Positions 28,955 to 37,983 of a DNA stretch of 64,000 bases are shown one piece after another (the stretch's first letter is position 1; every line of letters starts with the position of its first letter). The stretch spans positions 1-64,000 of the forward strand of contig DFLU01000005.1 in the NCBI GenBank assembly GCA_002375495.1, given 5' to 3'. The translations under genes and the position numbers were made by a program. The notes beneath the pieces are model-generated. The model was not told the origin of the DNA. It worked only from the letters and a program-made list of their open reading frames with translations, and made no database searches. Origin of the DNA: Flavobacteriaceae bacterium UBA3611. GTDB taxonomy: Bacteria > Bacteroidota > Bacteroidia > Flavobacteriales > Flavobacteriaceae.

Positions 28955-29021
28955 CGTCTAATTTATTCAGCAGTATGCAACTGCTAAAATTAAGTATCTT
29001 TAACCTTCAAAATCACTCCTT

Positions 29022-30500
29022 ATGAAAAAATTGATGCTCCTTTCCGTAGCACTTTGTAGCCTACTATCACTTCAGGCACAATCGGAAAAGCAAAAAGTTG
29101 AAAACACCGTCACCAAATCTAAAATTGAAGGCCATATTTATTTCCTGGCAGACGACCTACTAAAAGGTCGCGAAACAGGCACACCAGAAAATAAAATTGC
29201 TGCTTCTTATCTGGCAAATACCTTACGAAGTTATGGTGTACAACCAAATCCGAAAACAGGAACATTCTACCAAGAAGTAAAACTCGAAAAAACGAGTCCG
29301 CCAGCGGTCATGGATTTCACCATAAACGGAACAAAACTAAAGCAAGTAGCGCCCATGACTGTTGAGGCATTGATTTATAATGGAGACGCTGTTTTTGTGG
29401 GTTACGGACTAGAAAGCGACTATACAAACAAAAATGTGAAAGGTAAAGTTGTGTTGGTAGAGGCAGGAAGTGCAGAGACCAAAGACACCCAAGGGTCGTT
29501 CGGGTTAATTCGAAAAAAGCAAATGGCTGCCGCCATGGCAGGTGCAATCGGAGTGATTGAATTTGTGGATGTTCAAGAGCAAATATGGAGTTTTATAGAT
29601 CACAATTTTAACGCTCCAACATTAAAAGTAGCTTCAGAGGCTGGTAATATGGAAACTAAAGAAATTCCTTATATCTGGGTAAAAGACACCAATGGTGCTA
29701 CCCTTAATGCTATTGAAGCGCAAGCAACGAATACTTTAGATATGAATCTCGGTGCACAGGTTTCAACTGAAGTTGTTTCGCAAAACGTAATTGGCGTAGT
29801 AGAAGGTACCGACGCGAAGCTAAAAAATGAATACATTATTTATTCTGCACACTACGACCATGTGGGCATTGGTACACCAGATGCAACTGGCGACACTATT
29901 TACAACGGCGCCAGAGATAATGCAGTGGGAACAACCACAGTGTTGAGCATGGCAGAGAATTTGGCAAAATACCCTACCAAACGTTCGGCTTTGTTTATTT
30001 TATTTACTGCGGAAGAAAAAGGGCTTCTTGGTAGCAAATATTACGTTGAAAACCCAGTACTTCCATTAGAGCAGATGGTGTATTGTTTTAATAGCGACAA
30101 CGGTGGTTATAATGACACCTCAAAAGCAACTATTATAGGATTGACCCGAACAACAGCCAGTAAGAATATGATGGATGCAGCAACAACCTTTGGTCTCACT
30201 GCTATAGACGACCCTGCTCCTGAACAAGGCTTGTTTGACCGTAGTGACAATGTACATTTTGCCGCAAAGGGTATTCCGGCGCCAACATTTTCGATGGGCT
30301 TCACTTCGTTTGATGGAGAAGTGACCAAATATTACCACAGGCCTGGAGATCATACCGATAACATGGATTATAATTATCTGTTGAAATTTTTTAGAGCCTA
30401 TGTAATGGCCGGTCGTAGTATTGCAAACGATTCTGTGACACATTTTTGGACTGCCGGTGATACTTATGAAAATGCTGGTAAAAAACTTTATAACAAATAA
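29022..30500 (+). CDS. M28-family zinc metallopeptidase, secreted
   Basis: 492 residues with a Sec signal (1-19, ending SLQAQ). A PA-like domain insert appears to lie at about 110-240. The peptidase core has the expected zinc ligands: His in YSAHYDHVGIG, Asp in GARDNAVGT, the catalytic Glu pair in LFTAEEKGLLGS, Asp in CFNSDNGG and the late His in YYHRPGDHTD. The family comprises aminopeptidases acting on short peptides. It probably functions in the periplasm. Its stop overlaps the start of the next gene (TAATG). Confidence 0.93.
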   Translation: MKKLMLLSVALCSLLSLQAQSEKQKVENTVTKSKIEGHIYFLADDLLKGRETGTPENKIAASYLANTLRSYGVQPNPKTGTFYQEVKLEKTSPPAVMDFTINGTKLKQVAPMTVEALIYNGDAVFVGYGLESDYTNKNVKGKVVLVEAGSAETKDTQGSFGLIRKKQMAAAMAGAIGVIEFVDVQEQIWSFIDHNFNAPTLKVASEAGNMETKEIPYIWVKDTNGATLNAIEAQATNTLDMNLGAQVSTEVVSQNVIGVVEGTDAKLKNEYIIYSAHYDHVGIGTPDATGDTIYNGARDNAVGTTTVLSMAENLAKYPTKRSALFILFTAEEKGLLGSKYYVENPVLPLEQMVYCFNSDNGGYNDTSKATIIGLTRTTASKNMMDAATTFGLTAIDDPAPEQGLFDRSDNVHFAAKGIPAPTFSMGFTSFDGEVTKYYHRPGDHTDNMDYNYLLKFFRAYVMAGRSIANDSVTHFWTAGDTYENAGKKLYNK

Positions 30501-30910
30501 TGAAATTTTTGAATAGTTTGTTCTGTTTTCTATTTCTCTTCGGAATGGGTTGCGGCACAATTAAAGACAAGGACATTGTGATTTATTATACCGACCAGAA
30601 CAATAACCGTTACCGAATTACCGAAACTTCTTTCGACTACACGCCTATTACCGATAAAGAAAGCTCCTCAGGCACCTATAACGGCGGTGTTCCAGTTTCG
30701 AAAAAAGGGAGTATCGAAGTGTTTGAAGAACTACACCAATTAGCACTAGACATAATTGCTACAGCACCAAAAGAGACTAAGCGGGAAATGCTAACCACCA
30801 TACTTTCAATTACCTCAAATGGTGAAACTGATAGAAGGATCCTTCGAAAGAGTGAAAAACGAACCCTATTTGAAAGCAAATTAGTTTCGTTAAAACAGCG
30901 TTTAGAATAG
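30500..30910 (+). CDS. Small lipoprotein of unknown function
   Basis: 136 residues. Lipoprotein signal MKFLNSLFCFLFLFGMGC with Cys18. The rest is a small alpha/beta domain with a basic C-terminal helix (RRILRKSEKRTLFESKLVSL). I recognise no family. It is co-translated with the upstream M28 peptidase through a one-base overlap, so a supporting role for the peptidase is possible but not shown. Confidence 0.75.
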   Translation: MKFLNSLFCFLFLFGMGCGTIKDKDIVIYYTDQNNNRYRITETSFDYTPITDKESSSGTYNGGVPVSKKGSIEVFEELHQLALDIIATAPKETKREMLTTILSITSNGETDRRILRKSEKRTLFESKLVSLKQRLE

Positions 30911-31112
30911 TCACTCGTAATAATTTCTCAAGGCTATTGCTTTTTTAACCCTTCCGCAGTACGAAATCTTATGTCTTTCTCTCTCATGATAGTTATCGGC
31001 ATCGTTGGAAACAATAAAACAAAGGGAGTAAAGCAACTAATGTTTCAGCAGAAAAATAGAGCGCTAAGCTCTAAAAACAGAATTCATACAATTTCGCCAC
31101 CTATCAGATTTC

Positions 31113-31147
31113 TTTGATAGTCAAATCATTACGTGGACGTAGTTTTG
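31113..31147 (+). promoter_or_regulatory. Promoter with palindromic -33 region, copy 1
   Basis: TTTG (31113-31116), then 23 bases, then TAGTTTTG (31140-31147), a perfect -7 match, 22 bases before the ATG at 31170. The -33 box lies inside an inverted repeat TTTGA-TAG-TCAAA (31113-31125). The same arrangement with the same spacing occurs at 31850-31884, so this looks like a duplicated promoter with a possible operator. Confidence 0.6.
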
Positions 31148-31169
31148 TAGTACACTAAAACTTCACGTC

Positions 31170-31700
31170 ATGAATACGATTTACTTTATCTTTTGCACCC
31201 TACTTTGTATTACTACTGCCACAAGCCAGGAATGTAGTGAAGACTTCAAACAAATCTCGGGCCTGTGGGACAAGCTAACGTTAGAGAATGCGCTTAACGA
31301 TCCAGAATCGCTTACTTCAGATTTTGATGCCCTAAAAGGAAATTTAACCAAATCGTTGGGCGGACTCAGCCTAAAAGGAAACGCTCCAAAATTATTATCG
31401 ACTAAAGGAAAGGAGAAAAAAGGAACTATAAAAAAGGGTAAAAAGAGAACCTACGTTACTTATATGGCGCCAAAAGAGTCGATGCAGATCACTATAGCAA
31501 GCAGTGACAACCTCTCCGGACTCGAAGTAGTGATATGCGCCCATACTAAAGCCAACTTAACCGAAAATTTAGCAAGCCATACTTTTATGGCAGGTGAATC
31601 TTCCAAAAGTTTTACGGTAGATAATGTAAAAGGAAAGGTATTGAGTGCATCTTTAAAGCACAGTGGTGAGAAGGCACAGTTTAGCATATCATCTCAGTAG
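31170..31700 (+). CDS. Small secreted protein, shared-domain family member A
   Basis: 176 residues, signal peptide 1-16 (IYFIFCTLLCITTATSQ). The C-terminal domain starts at KKRTYVTYM and has the order of strands seen in the 32672 protein: KRT(Y/F)VT, a strand of about 10 residues, VVIC, and a final NVKGK(V/I) ... F(S/K)(I/Y). The N-terminal half also lines up with that protein through APKLLSTKG...GTI against GPRYLEIDG...GSI. Function unknown. It has its own promoter and a terminator after it. Confidence 0.75.
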   Translation: MNTIYFIFCTLLCITTATSQECSEDFKQISGLWDKLTLENALNDPESLTSDFDALKGNLTKSLGGLSLKGNAPKLLSTKGKEKKGTIKKGKKRTYVTYMAPKESMQITIASSDNLSGLEVVICAHTKANLTENLASHTFMAGESSKSFTVDNVKGKVLSASLKHSGEKAQFSISSQ

Positions 31701-31731
31701 TTTACAATAAAATCATACTAGTATCAAACAG

Positions 31732-31761
31732 CGCTTCGCAACCAAAGGTGAAGCGTTTTTT
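31732..31761 (+). terminator. Terminator of the 31170 gene
   Basis: CGCTTC and GAAGCG form a stem around a 12-base loop, followed by TTTTTTCT. Confidence 0.75.
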
Positions 31762-31849
31762 CTATTTATAATTATTTGTAAAACAGTTTATTACATGAAT
31801 TCTGTAGCTCCTAACAGAAATCATATATTTTCAGTTCCTCTTCGTTTTC

Positions 31850-31884
31850 TTTGATACTCAAGCCATTATCTCACAGTAGTTTAG
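31850..31884 (+). promoter_or_regulatory. Promoter with palindromic -33 region, copy 2
   Basis: TTTG (31850-31853), 23 bases, TAGTTTAG (31877-31884). The surrounding 45 bases match copy 1 in blocks: TTTCTTTGATA, TCAA, CATTA, TAGTTT, AGTA. The half-palindrome reads TTTGA-TAC-TCAAG. It serves the 31931 gene. Confidence 0.55.
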
Positions 31885-31930
31885 CAGTATCAAATAATTA
31901 GAAATCTCATAAACCATTAAATCGAACACC

Positions 31931-32644
31931 ATGAAAAATTACATCAACACACACATGAAAACTATCATTCTAGCACTTGCAGTGCTAATGGTAGGAATTA
32001 CAACGAACGCTCAATCTTGCACCAGTACACTTAAAACTAGAAGCGGAACGGTCATGGCAGGAGGCCCAGCGAAAACCACATTCACAGCAACTTCTAATTC
32101 GGTTCGCATATCTGTAAACAAAACAGGTGGTAAAGCAAAAACAACGGTAAATATATATGCTAATGGAAGCTTTAAAGATCGAATGATTTTCGAAAATGGT
32201 CGTGACACACCTACCAAGGCTAAAACTATTACAGGTGTAAGCGGTAAAAGTATTCGTGTAGACATCGTAAACCAATCTGTGGCCAACAAGTTTAAATATA
32301 GTATGAAAGCAACAGGTAGCACAACCAATCTGGCCATAGGTGGTAGAAAAACAGGGCGGTTATTAGGTAACCAAAAAAAGACCTTAGAAACAAATGCTTC
32401 TTGTACCAACAAAACTAGAGTAACTATTAAAAGAACTTCAGGAAGAGCTCGAGGTACGGTTAGAGTTTGGAGAAAAGTTGGAAACTCGTGGGTAGAACAC
32501 TCTAGCGATACTTTTGAAAGAAGTCAACCTAGAAACGAGATGGTGCTTAACCTAAACGGGAATAATAAGTTCAAAGTAGAGTTAAAGAATATTTCCATAG
32601 GGAATACCTTCTCGTATACTATGGACGCAAGAGTCAGAAACTAA
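31931..32644 (+). CDS. Secreted protein with two tandem copies of the shared beta-rich domain, member B
   Basis: 237 residues; a second in-frame ATG at 31955 begins a tidier signal peptide (MKTIILALAVLMVGITTNAQ), so the product may have 229. Two repeats of about 85-90 residues follow. Repeat 1 runs from KTTFTATSNSVRISVNKTGG to VANKFKYSMKAT. Repeat 2 runs from KKTLETNASCTNKTRVTIKR to IGNTFSYTMDAR. Both end in (V/I)(D/E)(I/L)xNxS(V/I)xNxFxYxM. The pattern is reminiscent of pre-peptidase C-terminal (PPC) beta-sandwiches. The mature protein is very basic. Function unknown. Confidence 0.78.
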   Translation: MKNYINTHMKTIILALAVLMVGITTNAQSCTSTLKTRSGTVMAGGPAKTTFTATSNSVRISVNKTGGKAKTTVNIYANGSFKDRMIFENGRDTPTKAKTITGVSGKSIRVDIVNQSVANKFKYSMKATGSTTNLAIGGRKTGRLLGNQKKTLETNASCTNKTRVTIKRTSGRARGTVRVWRKVGNSWVEHSSDTFERSQPRNEMVLNLNGNNKFKVELKNISIGNTFSYTMDARVRN

Positions 32645-32671
32645 TTAACATAAACATTTAAACCAAATATC

Positions 32672-33217
32672 ATGAAAAAAGTAATTCTATTATTCAGTAT
32701 TGTATTGTTCGCTTTCACTTTTACTGCGGAAGCACAGAATTGTAACCAAGGTGCCAAATTGGCAAAAAAGACCTGGCAAAAATTTGGACCATGGAAACCA
32801 GACATTTCTTTGATTCCTTTTAAACAAAGTACCAAAAAGATCAAAAATGCTTGGAATTGGATCGCTTCTAACGGAGGTGCAAATATTGGTCCGCGTTATC
32901 TTGAAATAGATGGAGGCAATGAAAACGGGAGCATCACCGGACAAACAAAGAGAACCTTTGTAACACATCCTTCCTTTAATAACAATGTAAAGTTAACCAT
33001 CAACAAATACGATGGGAGAGCAAAAACCGGAGTGGTAATTTGTGTACAGGGAAAAGATGGAGTCACGACCCAAAAAACCTCTTATATTTTTCCAAATGAT
33101 CGAAACGGCAAGGTGAAAACGTTCAATTTGAGAAATGTGAAAGGAAAAATCATCATCGTTGCCATGAAGAATCTTTCCGTAGGAAATAAATTCAAGTACC
33201 GAATTAAAGCCGAATAG
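32672..33217 (+). CDS. Small secreted protein, shared-domain family member C
   Basis: 181 residues with signal peptide 1-21 (ending TAEAQ), 27 bases after gene B and so probably in its operon. An N-terminal Lys/Trp-rich helical part (WQKFGPWKP, NAWNWIASNGG) precedes one copy of the shared domain (KRTFVTHPSFNNNVKLTINK to LSVGNKFKYRIKAE). It is a full-length paralogue of the 31170 protein and its domain ends like those in gene B (KNLSVGNKFKYRI against KNISIGNTFSYTM). Basic, exported, unknown role. Confidence 0.77.
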   Translation: MKKVILLFSIVLFAFTFTAEAQNCNQGAKLAKKTWQKFGPWKPDISLIPFKQSTKKIKNAWNWIASNGGANIGPRYLEIDGGNENGSITGQTKRTFVTHPSFNNNVKLTINKYDGRAKTGVVICVQGKDGVTTQKTSYIFPNDRNGKVKTFNLRNVKGKIIIVAMKNLSVGNKFKYRIKAE

Positions 33218-33244
33218 ATTAATCTTTTCAACCTAGTTGGCACA

Positions 33245-33275
33245 AGAGACCTACTATTACTGTAGGTCTCTTTCA
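33245..33275 (+). terminator. Hairpin between genes C and D (terminator or attenuator)
   Basis: AGAGACCTAC and GTAGGTCTCT form a perfect 10-base stem around TATTACT, followed by only a short T run (TTC). It may be a leaky terminator limiting expression of the downstream genes. Confidence 0.65.
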
Positions 33276-33314
33276 GCAACTAAGAACATTTCACATTTAT
33301 CTAAAATTCAAATT

Positions 33315-33851
33315 ATGAAAACACTACTCACATTGTTACTAATAGCACCATTTATCACGATGATGGCACAACCTAAAGTAAGCGAAATAAAACCGGTACC
33401 CAATGGCGAAATAAGCTACAGCGGAAACCTAAGCAACGGAACTGTATTAAACGACTTATCCTGGGCTTGGAGCAGTCAAAATGCTTGTTTCCCAGAGACA
33501 CAAAAGAAAAAATTTACAGGAAAGCACGTTTTTTTTACTGGAGTGATTCCGAAGTATAGCGAAATGGAAGTAACGGTTATTCCAAAAGACAAAAACAAGA
33601 ATTTTAGTATTTATGCGTACGAAATAGGTGTCGACAACATGCGCTTGGTGCCCGACCTAGACCGATGCATTAGATGCGAAGCTGCCCATAAAATGGATCG
33701 CCCAGTACGTGGAAAAACACAAGATTACACCAGAACCGTTACCAATCTGGTTGCCATAAACAGGCCATATAGAGTGGTAATTGGGATAACAGGTGCAGAC
33801 GGATTAAGCGAAGGAGACTTCACTTTACAAGTGAAAATGAAGACGCGCTAA
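33315..33851 (+). CDS. Small secreted protein, possible divergent member D
   Basis: 178 residues from the ATG at 33315, with signal peptide MKTLLTLLLIAPFITMMAQ. Single-domain beta-rich protein: KHVFFTGVIPKYSEMEVTVI, then a strand IYAYEIG, a Cys-containing loop (DRCIRCEAAHK), and a final GDFTLQVKMK strand. The strand order resembles the shared domain of genes A-C and PPC domains (ending GDxTLxVK), but identity is low. The CxxC pair and one earlier Cys suggest a disulphide. Only 32 bases separate it from the first histidine kinase. Confidence 0.72.
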   Translation: MKTLLTLLLIAPFITMMAQPKVSEIKPVPNGEISYSGNLSNGTVLNDLSWAWSSQNACFPETQKKKFTGKHVFFTGVIPKYSEMEVTVIPKDKNKNFSIYAYEIGVDNMRLVPDLDRCIRCEAAHKMDRPVRGKTQDYTRTVTNLVAINRPYRVVIGITGADGLSEGDFTLQVKMKTR

Positions 33852-33883
33852 TTTGTTTTTAAAATAATACCTATCTTTTGTTG

Positions 33884-35857
33884 GTGAAACAACTAAACAC
33901 ATACATCTCAATTTATCTTGGATTGGCGCTCATTTTAATGTGCCAATCCAATTTTTTGTATGCGCAAGGTTTCGGAAAGGATAAAGTTGATGAAACGCTT
34001 ACCGTTTTAAAAACTACCACCGACCCAGAAGAAAAAAGAAAACTATATTTCGCTTTAGGTGACAGCCTTGTGTTGAAGAATGCCCCTGCCAAGGCAACCG
34101 AACTTTTTCAATATTTCTTAAAAAAAGACACTACAGCACTCGCCAAATTAATTCTATATGAGGCGTATTCCAGAAATTATTCTAGAAGCGGGTTTTTAGA
34201 CGAAGCCATTGCACTTAAAAAAGAAGGTATTACCCTTTCTGAAAAATTTAAGGATGAGAGTAGGTTTATATTTTATCATATCACTTTGGCCTATTCATAC
34301 GACCAAAAAAACAAACCAGATCTTGCTTTAGAATACCTTAATGCTATTGAAGAACTTGTTCTTCAAGAAAATAACACCTATCAGTTAGCAAATTTTTATG
34401 ATGCAAAATCGGCCGTATATAATTCATTAAAAGAGTATGACACGCAAGAAGCAATGCTTCTGAAGATATATGAGCTTGTAAAAGACATGCCCAACATTCC
34501 GAAGAAGCGATACCATATGTACATCATATTAGATTTCTATACCCAAGTAGACAACCCAGAACAACTTACAAAATTTACCCAAATCCTCTCAGAATTATAC
34601 GAAAAAGCTCATGCCAATACTCCCGCAGGACATATGCCCATTGAGGCGCTCTTTAAACGTAGGTTGAGTACAGAGAACATTCCACTACTACAAAAAGCCA
34701 TCGCCATAAGTGATAGCTTGAATAGTATGAATTCGTACGTCTCTACCACCATAGCTCTGGCAAACATCTACGAATCTGCCAACCAACCAGAAAAAGGGAT
34801 TGTATATTTAGAACAGGCAGTCGAAAAGCTAAAAACGGTTGAAAAACCCTCGCACCTAATCGATATTTATACTACGTTGGCTTCTATGAATGCTGCTGCA
34901 GAAAATTTTCAGGATGCCTACGATTATAAAATATTACAAGCTTCGTTACAAGATAGCGTGACTTCTGAAAACATGAAGCGGAACATTGCAGAGATTGAAA
35001 TTGAATTTGAAACTGAAAAAAAAGAACGTAAGATCCTTGAACAGAAATTAGAATTAGAGAAACAAACCCAACAAAAAACACAGATCAGAAACGGGTTGAT
35101 CGCGCTTTCATTAATCGCTATTTTAGTTTTTATATTTTTTAGATATCGTCTTCGATCCCAAAAAACCATTGCCGAACAAACTCTTTCTATCCAAGCCCAA
35201 AAAATTACCGAACTACAACAGAAAAACAAATTGTTGGCACTTAACAGTATGATCGAGGGGCAAGAAGCCGAGCGGTTGCGAATTGCCAAAGATTTGCACG
35301 ATAGCCTGGGTGGGCTCCTAAGTACTGTAAAAGCACATTTTACCACCATCCAGAATGAAATCCAGCAGATAGAAGATTTTAACTTAACAGAAAAGACAAA
35401 TAAGCTTATAGATGAAGCGGTTGTTGAAGTGCGGCGCATTTCACATAACATGATGCCTCAGGCCTTGAGCATTTCTGGTCTTCAGGGTGCTATAGAAGAT
35501 CTTGGGCTACAGCTGCAACAAGAAGGCTACCAAACCAATATAGAATTTATAAATGTACCCGAAACGTTAGATCCCACCAAAGAAGTGATGCTCTACAGGC
35601 TGCTACAAGAACTGCTAAATAACATCAGAAAACATGCTCATGCAACTGAAATCACGCTTCAGTTAATAGGTCATGAAAACGAATTGACCGTGTTGGTTGA
35701 AGATAATGGCCAAGGCTTTAATTACGAAGATGAACTTTCCAAAGATGGGATTGGCCTGAGTAGTGTGAACAGCCGAGTTCAATTTTTAGATGGAACCATA
35801 GATTGGGATACGGAGTTGGGTCGGGGCACTGCGATTTCAGTTTGTGTGCCCTTGTAA
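33884..35857 (+). CDS. TPR-containing sensor histidine kinase 1 (NarX/HisKA_3 type)
   Basis: I place the start at GTG 33884 (MKQLNTYISIYLG..., 657 residues); TTG codons at 33878 and 33881 are alternatives. Signal peptide to about residue 26 (FLYAQG), then a periplasmic helical TPR-like sensor to about 365, a coiled coil, one TM near 400-418 (LIALSLIAILVFIFF) and the cytoplasmic kinase. The phospho-His is in IAKDLHDSLGGLL (about 472). The ATPase has LLNNIRKHAHA, VEDNGQGF and DGIGLSSVNSR. No receiver is attached. The kinase half is nearly the same as that of the next kinase. Confidence 0.92.
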   Translation: MKQLNTYISIYLGLALILMCQSNFLYAQGFGKDKVDETLTVLKTTTDPEEKRKLYFALGDSLVLKNAPAKATELFQYFLKKDTTALAKLILYEAYSRNYSRSGFLDEAIALKKEGITLSEKFKDESRFIFYHITLAYSYDQKNKPDLALEYLNAIEELVLQENNTYQLANFYDAKSAVYNSLKEYDTQEAMLLKIYELVKDMPNIPKKRYHMYIILDFYTQVDNPEQLTKFTQILSELYEKAHANTPAGHMPIEALFKRRLSTENIPLLQKAIAISDSLNSMNSYVSTTIALANIYESANQPEKGIVYLEQAVEKLKTVEKPSHLIDIYTTLASMNAAAENFQDAYDYKILQASLQDSVTSENMKRNIAEIEIEFETEKKERKILEQKLELEKQTQQKTQIRNGLIALSLIAILVFIFFRYRLRSQKTIAEQTLSIQAQKITELQQKNKLLALNSMIEGQEAERLRIAKDLHDSLGGLLSTVKAHFTTIQNEIQQIEDFNLTEKTNKLIDEAVVEVRRISHNMMPQALSISGLQGAIEDLGLQLQQEGYQTNIEFINVPETLDPTKEVMLYRLLQELLNNIRKHAHATEITLQLIGHENELTVLVEDNGQGFNYEDELSKDGIGLSSVNSRVQFLDGTIDWDTELGRGTAISVCVPL

Positions 35858-35872
35858 TTGTAAGAAATCACC

Positions 35873-35897
35873 CTCTATGAATTCATAGAGTTTTTTT
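35873..35897 (+). terminator. Terminator of histidine kinase 1
   Basis: An 18-base perfect palindrome (CTCTATGAATTCATAGAG) followed by seven T. The kinase 1 stop is 16 bases before it. This places the two kinases in separate, or partly separate, transcripts. Confidence 0.85.
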
Positions 35898-35970
35898 GGC
35901 TCACAGAATTCATACCCTTTTGTCACCATAGCCCACTTACCTTAGAGATTCACAAAACCATCAAAAAAAG

Positions 35971-37983
35971 ATGTTCGCTTTTCCGACCAAAAAAGCATTT
36001 CTAATCTCTTCCTGTTTCTTGTGGTGCGTACTTGTCTGCAATGCCCAAAAGCGCCCTTTCGACAAGCAAAAAATAGATTCTATTCTTCGGGTTTCAGAAA
36101 CCATGGAAAAAGATATGAAAACGGTTCAACTTCTGGTATCAAGTGCCGGGAAGAACCGATACATCAAACCAACCCGTACACTAATACAACGAGCGATTGC
36201 AATTTCGGAAGCAGCAGATGATAATGAAATGCGTGCCAATTCGTATTACTCGATGGGAAATTACCACTATTTCAACGCCAAGTTAGATTCAGCTAGCTAT
36301 ATGCTAGACAAAGCGCTTACTTACATAAGTGACAACGAACTTCCATTTATAAGGTCTGGTATTTTAGCTACCAAAGGCGGCATTTCTAGTCAAAATGACG
36401 CGGTGTCACAATCTATTGTATACACCATGCAAGCGAGAGAAATCTTAGACAAGTTAGACACTATAGAGCTTAACGAAGCACAGAAAAAGAAACGTAGGGG
36501 CCAGAGTTTTGTACTTGCCAATTCGCTGGCAAATTTATACAATAAGGTAGAAGACTTTGAGACTTCTTTGGTGTATTATGACATCGCCAATGAAGCTGCA
36601 CTAAAGATGGGCGATTTAAACGCTGCGGGAGTTATTATTAGTAACAAGGGAAACCTTCTCCTTAAAATGGACAGGAAAAAAGCAGCACTAAACGCTTTTA
36701 ATGAAGGAAAAGAATTAAAAGTAAAAGCTGGTGCACCCACTACATCTATCGCCATTTCAAATCTTAATATTGGTGCTGCACATTTAGAACTGAACCAAGA
36801 AGAAGAAGCACTTTCATATCTAAACTCAGCACTTTCCATATTTGAAGAACGGAATTATACTTCAGGAATCGCAGAGGTATTGCCACAACGCGGTGCACTT
36901 TACAATAAACAGGCAAAATACGATTTGGCCATTGCAGATTGTGAAAAAGCCAAACAGCTCATCGATGCCATTAAAGTGCCCGAACTGATGTCTGCAGCCT
37001 GTGAATGTTTATATGAGGCCTACAAGAGCAAAGGAGACTTTAAAAGTGCCCTAGACAATTATGAGCGGTTTACGATTGCTAGAGATTCTGTAATTAATGA
37101 AAAGAATATAAAGCGGCTTACACAGATTGAAATGCAGTACGATTTCAACAAAAAACAAGAAGAGCAAGAATTGGTCCTCCAAAATGAAAAACGGCTGAAA
37201 CGAAACATCCTTGCCGGACTGATTACCTTGGCGGTGTTTTCAATAGTTATTATCTTGTTCCTGCGGAAACGGATGCAATATAAAAACAAGTTGGCGCTGC
37301 AAACGGAAACCCTTCAACAACAAAAAATCACCGAATTACAACAGAAAAACAAATTGATAGCTATGAATAGTATGATTGAGGGACAAGAGGCTGAAAGGCT
37401 TCGTATTGCAAAAGATTTGCACGACAGTCTTGGCGGATTGCTGAGTACTGTGAAGGCACATTTTACGACAATTCAAAACGAAATTGAACAACTCGATGCT
37501 CTGGACCTCACAGGAAAAACCAACGCGCTTATCGATGAAGCTTGTATTGAAGTACGGCGAATTTCACACAATATGATGCCCCATGCCCTTAGTCTTTCTG
37601 GTTTGAAAGGTGCTATAGAAGATTTAGGAACCCACCTCCAAGAGCAGGGCTATAGTGTAAATGTAGAAATAGACAACCTCCCCGAAGCACTAGAACCAAC
37701 AAAAGAGGTAATGATTTACCGCTTAATACAGGAAATCATTTCAAACATTAGAAAGCATGCGCAAGCCAGTTCCATCCTGATACAGCTAATCGGGCACAAA
37801 AATGAAGTGAATTTGCTGGTTGAAGACAATGGCCGTGGTTTTACTTATGAAACAGCGCTTGCAAAAGGAGGTCTAGGGCTAAAAAGCATCAATAGTCGGG
37901 TGGCGTATCTTGACGGAACTATAGACTGGGATACCCAACCAAATAACGGAACTTCATTAACTATTAATATACCCATAGTATGA
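35971..37983 (+). CDS. TPR-containing sensor histidine kinase 2 (NarX/HisKA_3 type)
   Basis: 670 residues. Signal peptide to about 25 (CNAQ), TPR-type helical sensor to about 395, a TM near 410-428 (ILAGLITLAVFSIVIILFL), then the kinase. Phospho-His484 is in IAKDLHDSLGGLL. From KITELQQKNKL onwards the two kinases are the same in long blocks (NSMIEGQEAERLRIAKDL is identical), while the sensors share only the repeat type. This points to tandem duplication with sensor divergence. Its stop overlaps the regulator start (ATGA). Confidence 0.94.
   Translation: MFAFPTKKAFLISSCFLWCVLVCNAQKRPFDKQKIDSILRVSETMEKDMKTVQLLVSSAGKNRYIKPTRTLIQRAIAISEAADDNEMRANSYYSMGNYHYFNAKLDSASYMLDKALTYISDNELPFIRSGILATKGGISSQNDAVSQSIVYTMQAREILDKLDTIELNEAQKKKRRGQSFVLANSLANLYNKVEDFETSLVYYDIANEAALKMGDLNAAGVIISNKGNLLLKMDRKKAALNAFNEGKELKVKAGAPTTSIAISNLNIGAAHLELNQEEEALSYLNSALSIFEERNYTSGIAEVLPQRGALYNKQAKYDLAIADCEKAKQLIDAIKVPELMSAACECLYEAYKSKGDFKSALDNYERFTIARDSVINEKNIKRLTQIEMQYDFNKKQEEQELVLQNEKRLKRNILAGLITLAVFSIVIILFLRKRMQYKNKLALQTETLQQQKITELQQKNKLIAMNSMIEGQEAERLRIAKDLHDSLGGLLSTVKAHFTTIQNEIEQLDALDLTGKTNALIDEACIEVRRISHNMMPHALSLSGLKGAIEDLGTHLQEQGYSVNVEIDNLPEALEPTKEVMIYRLIQEIISNIRKHAQASSILIQLIGHKNEVNLLVEDNGRGFTYETALAKGGLGLKSINSRVAYLDGTIDWDTQPNNGTSLTINIPIV

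Noticed and set aside
31057..31073. TAGAGC/GCTCTA hairpin upstream of the 31170 gene
   Set aside because: Six-base stem without a T run; too weak to call a terminator or operator.
35971..37983. Assembly duplication as the explanation for the two similar kinases
   Set aside because: The sensors, the intergenic sequence and many third-codon positions differ, so these are genuine paralogues rather than a repeated read.
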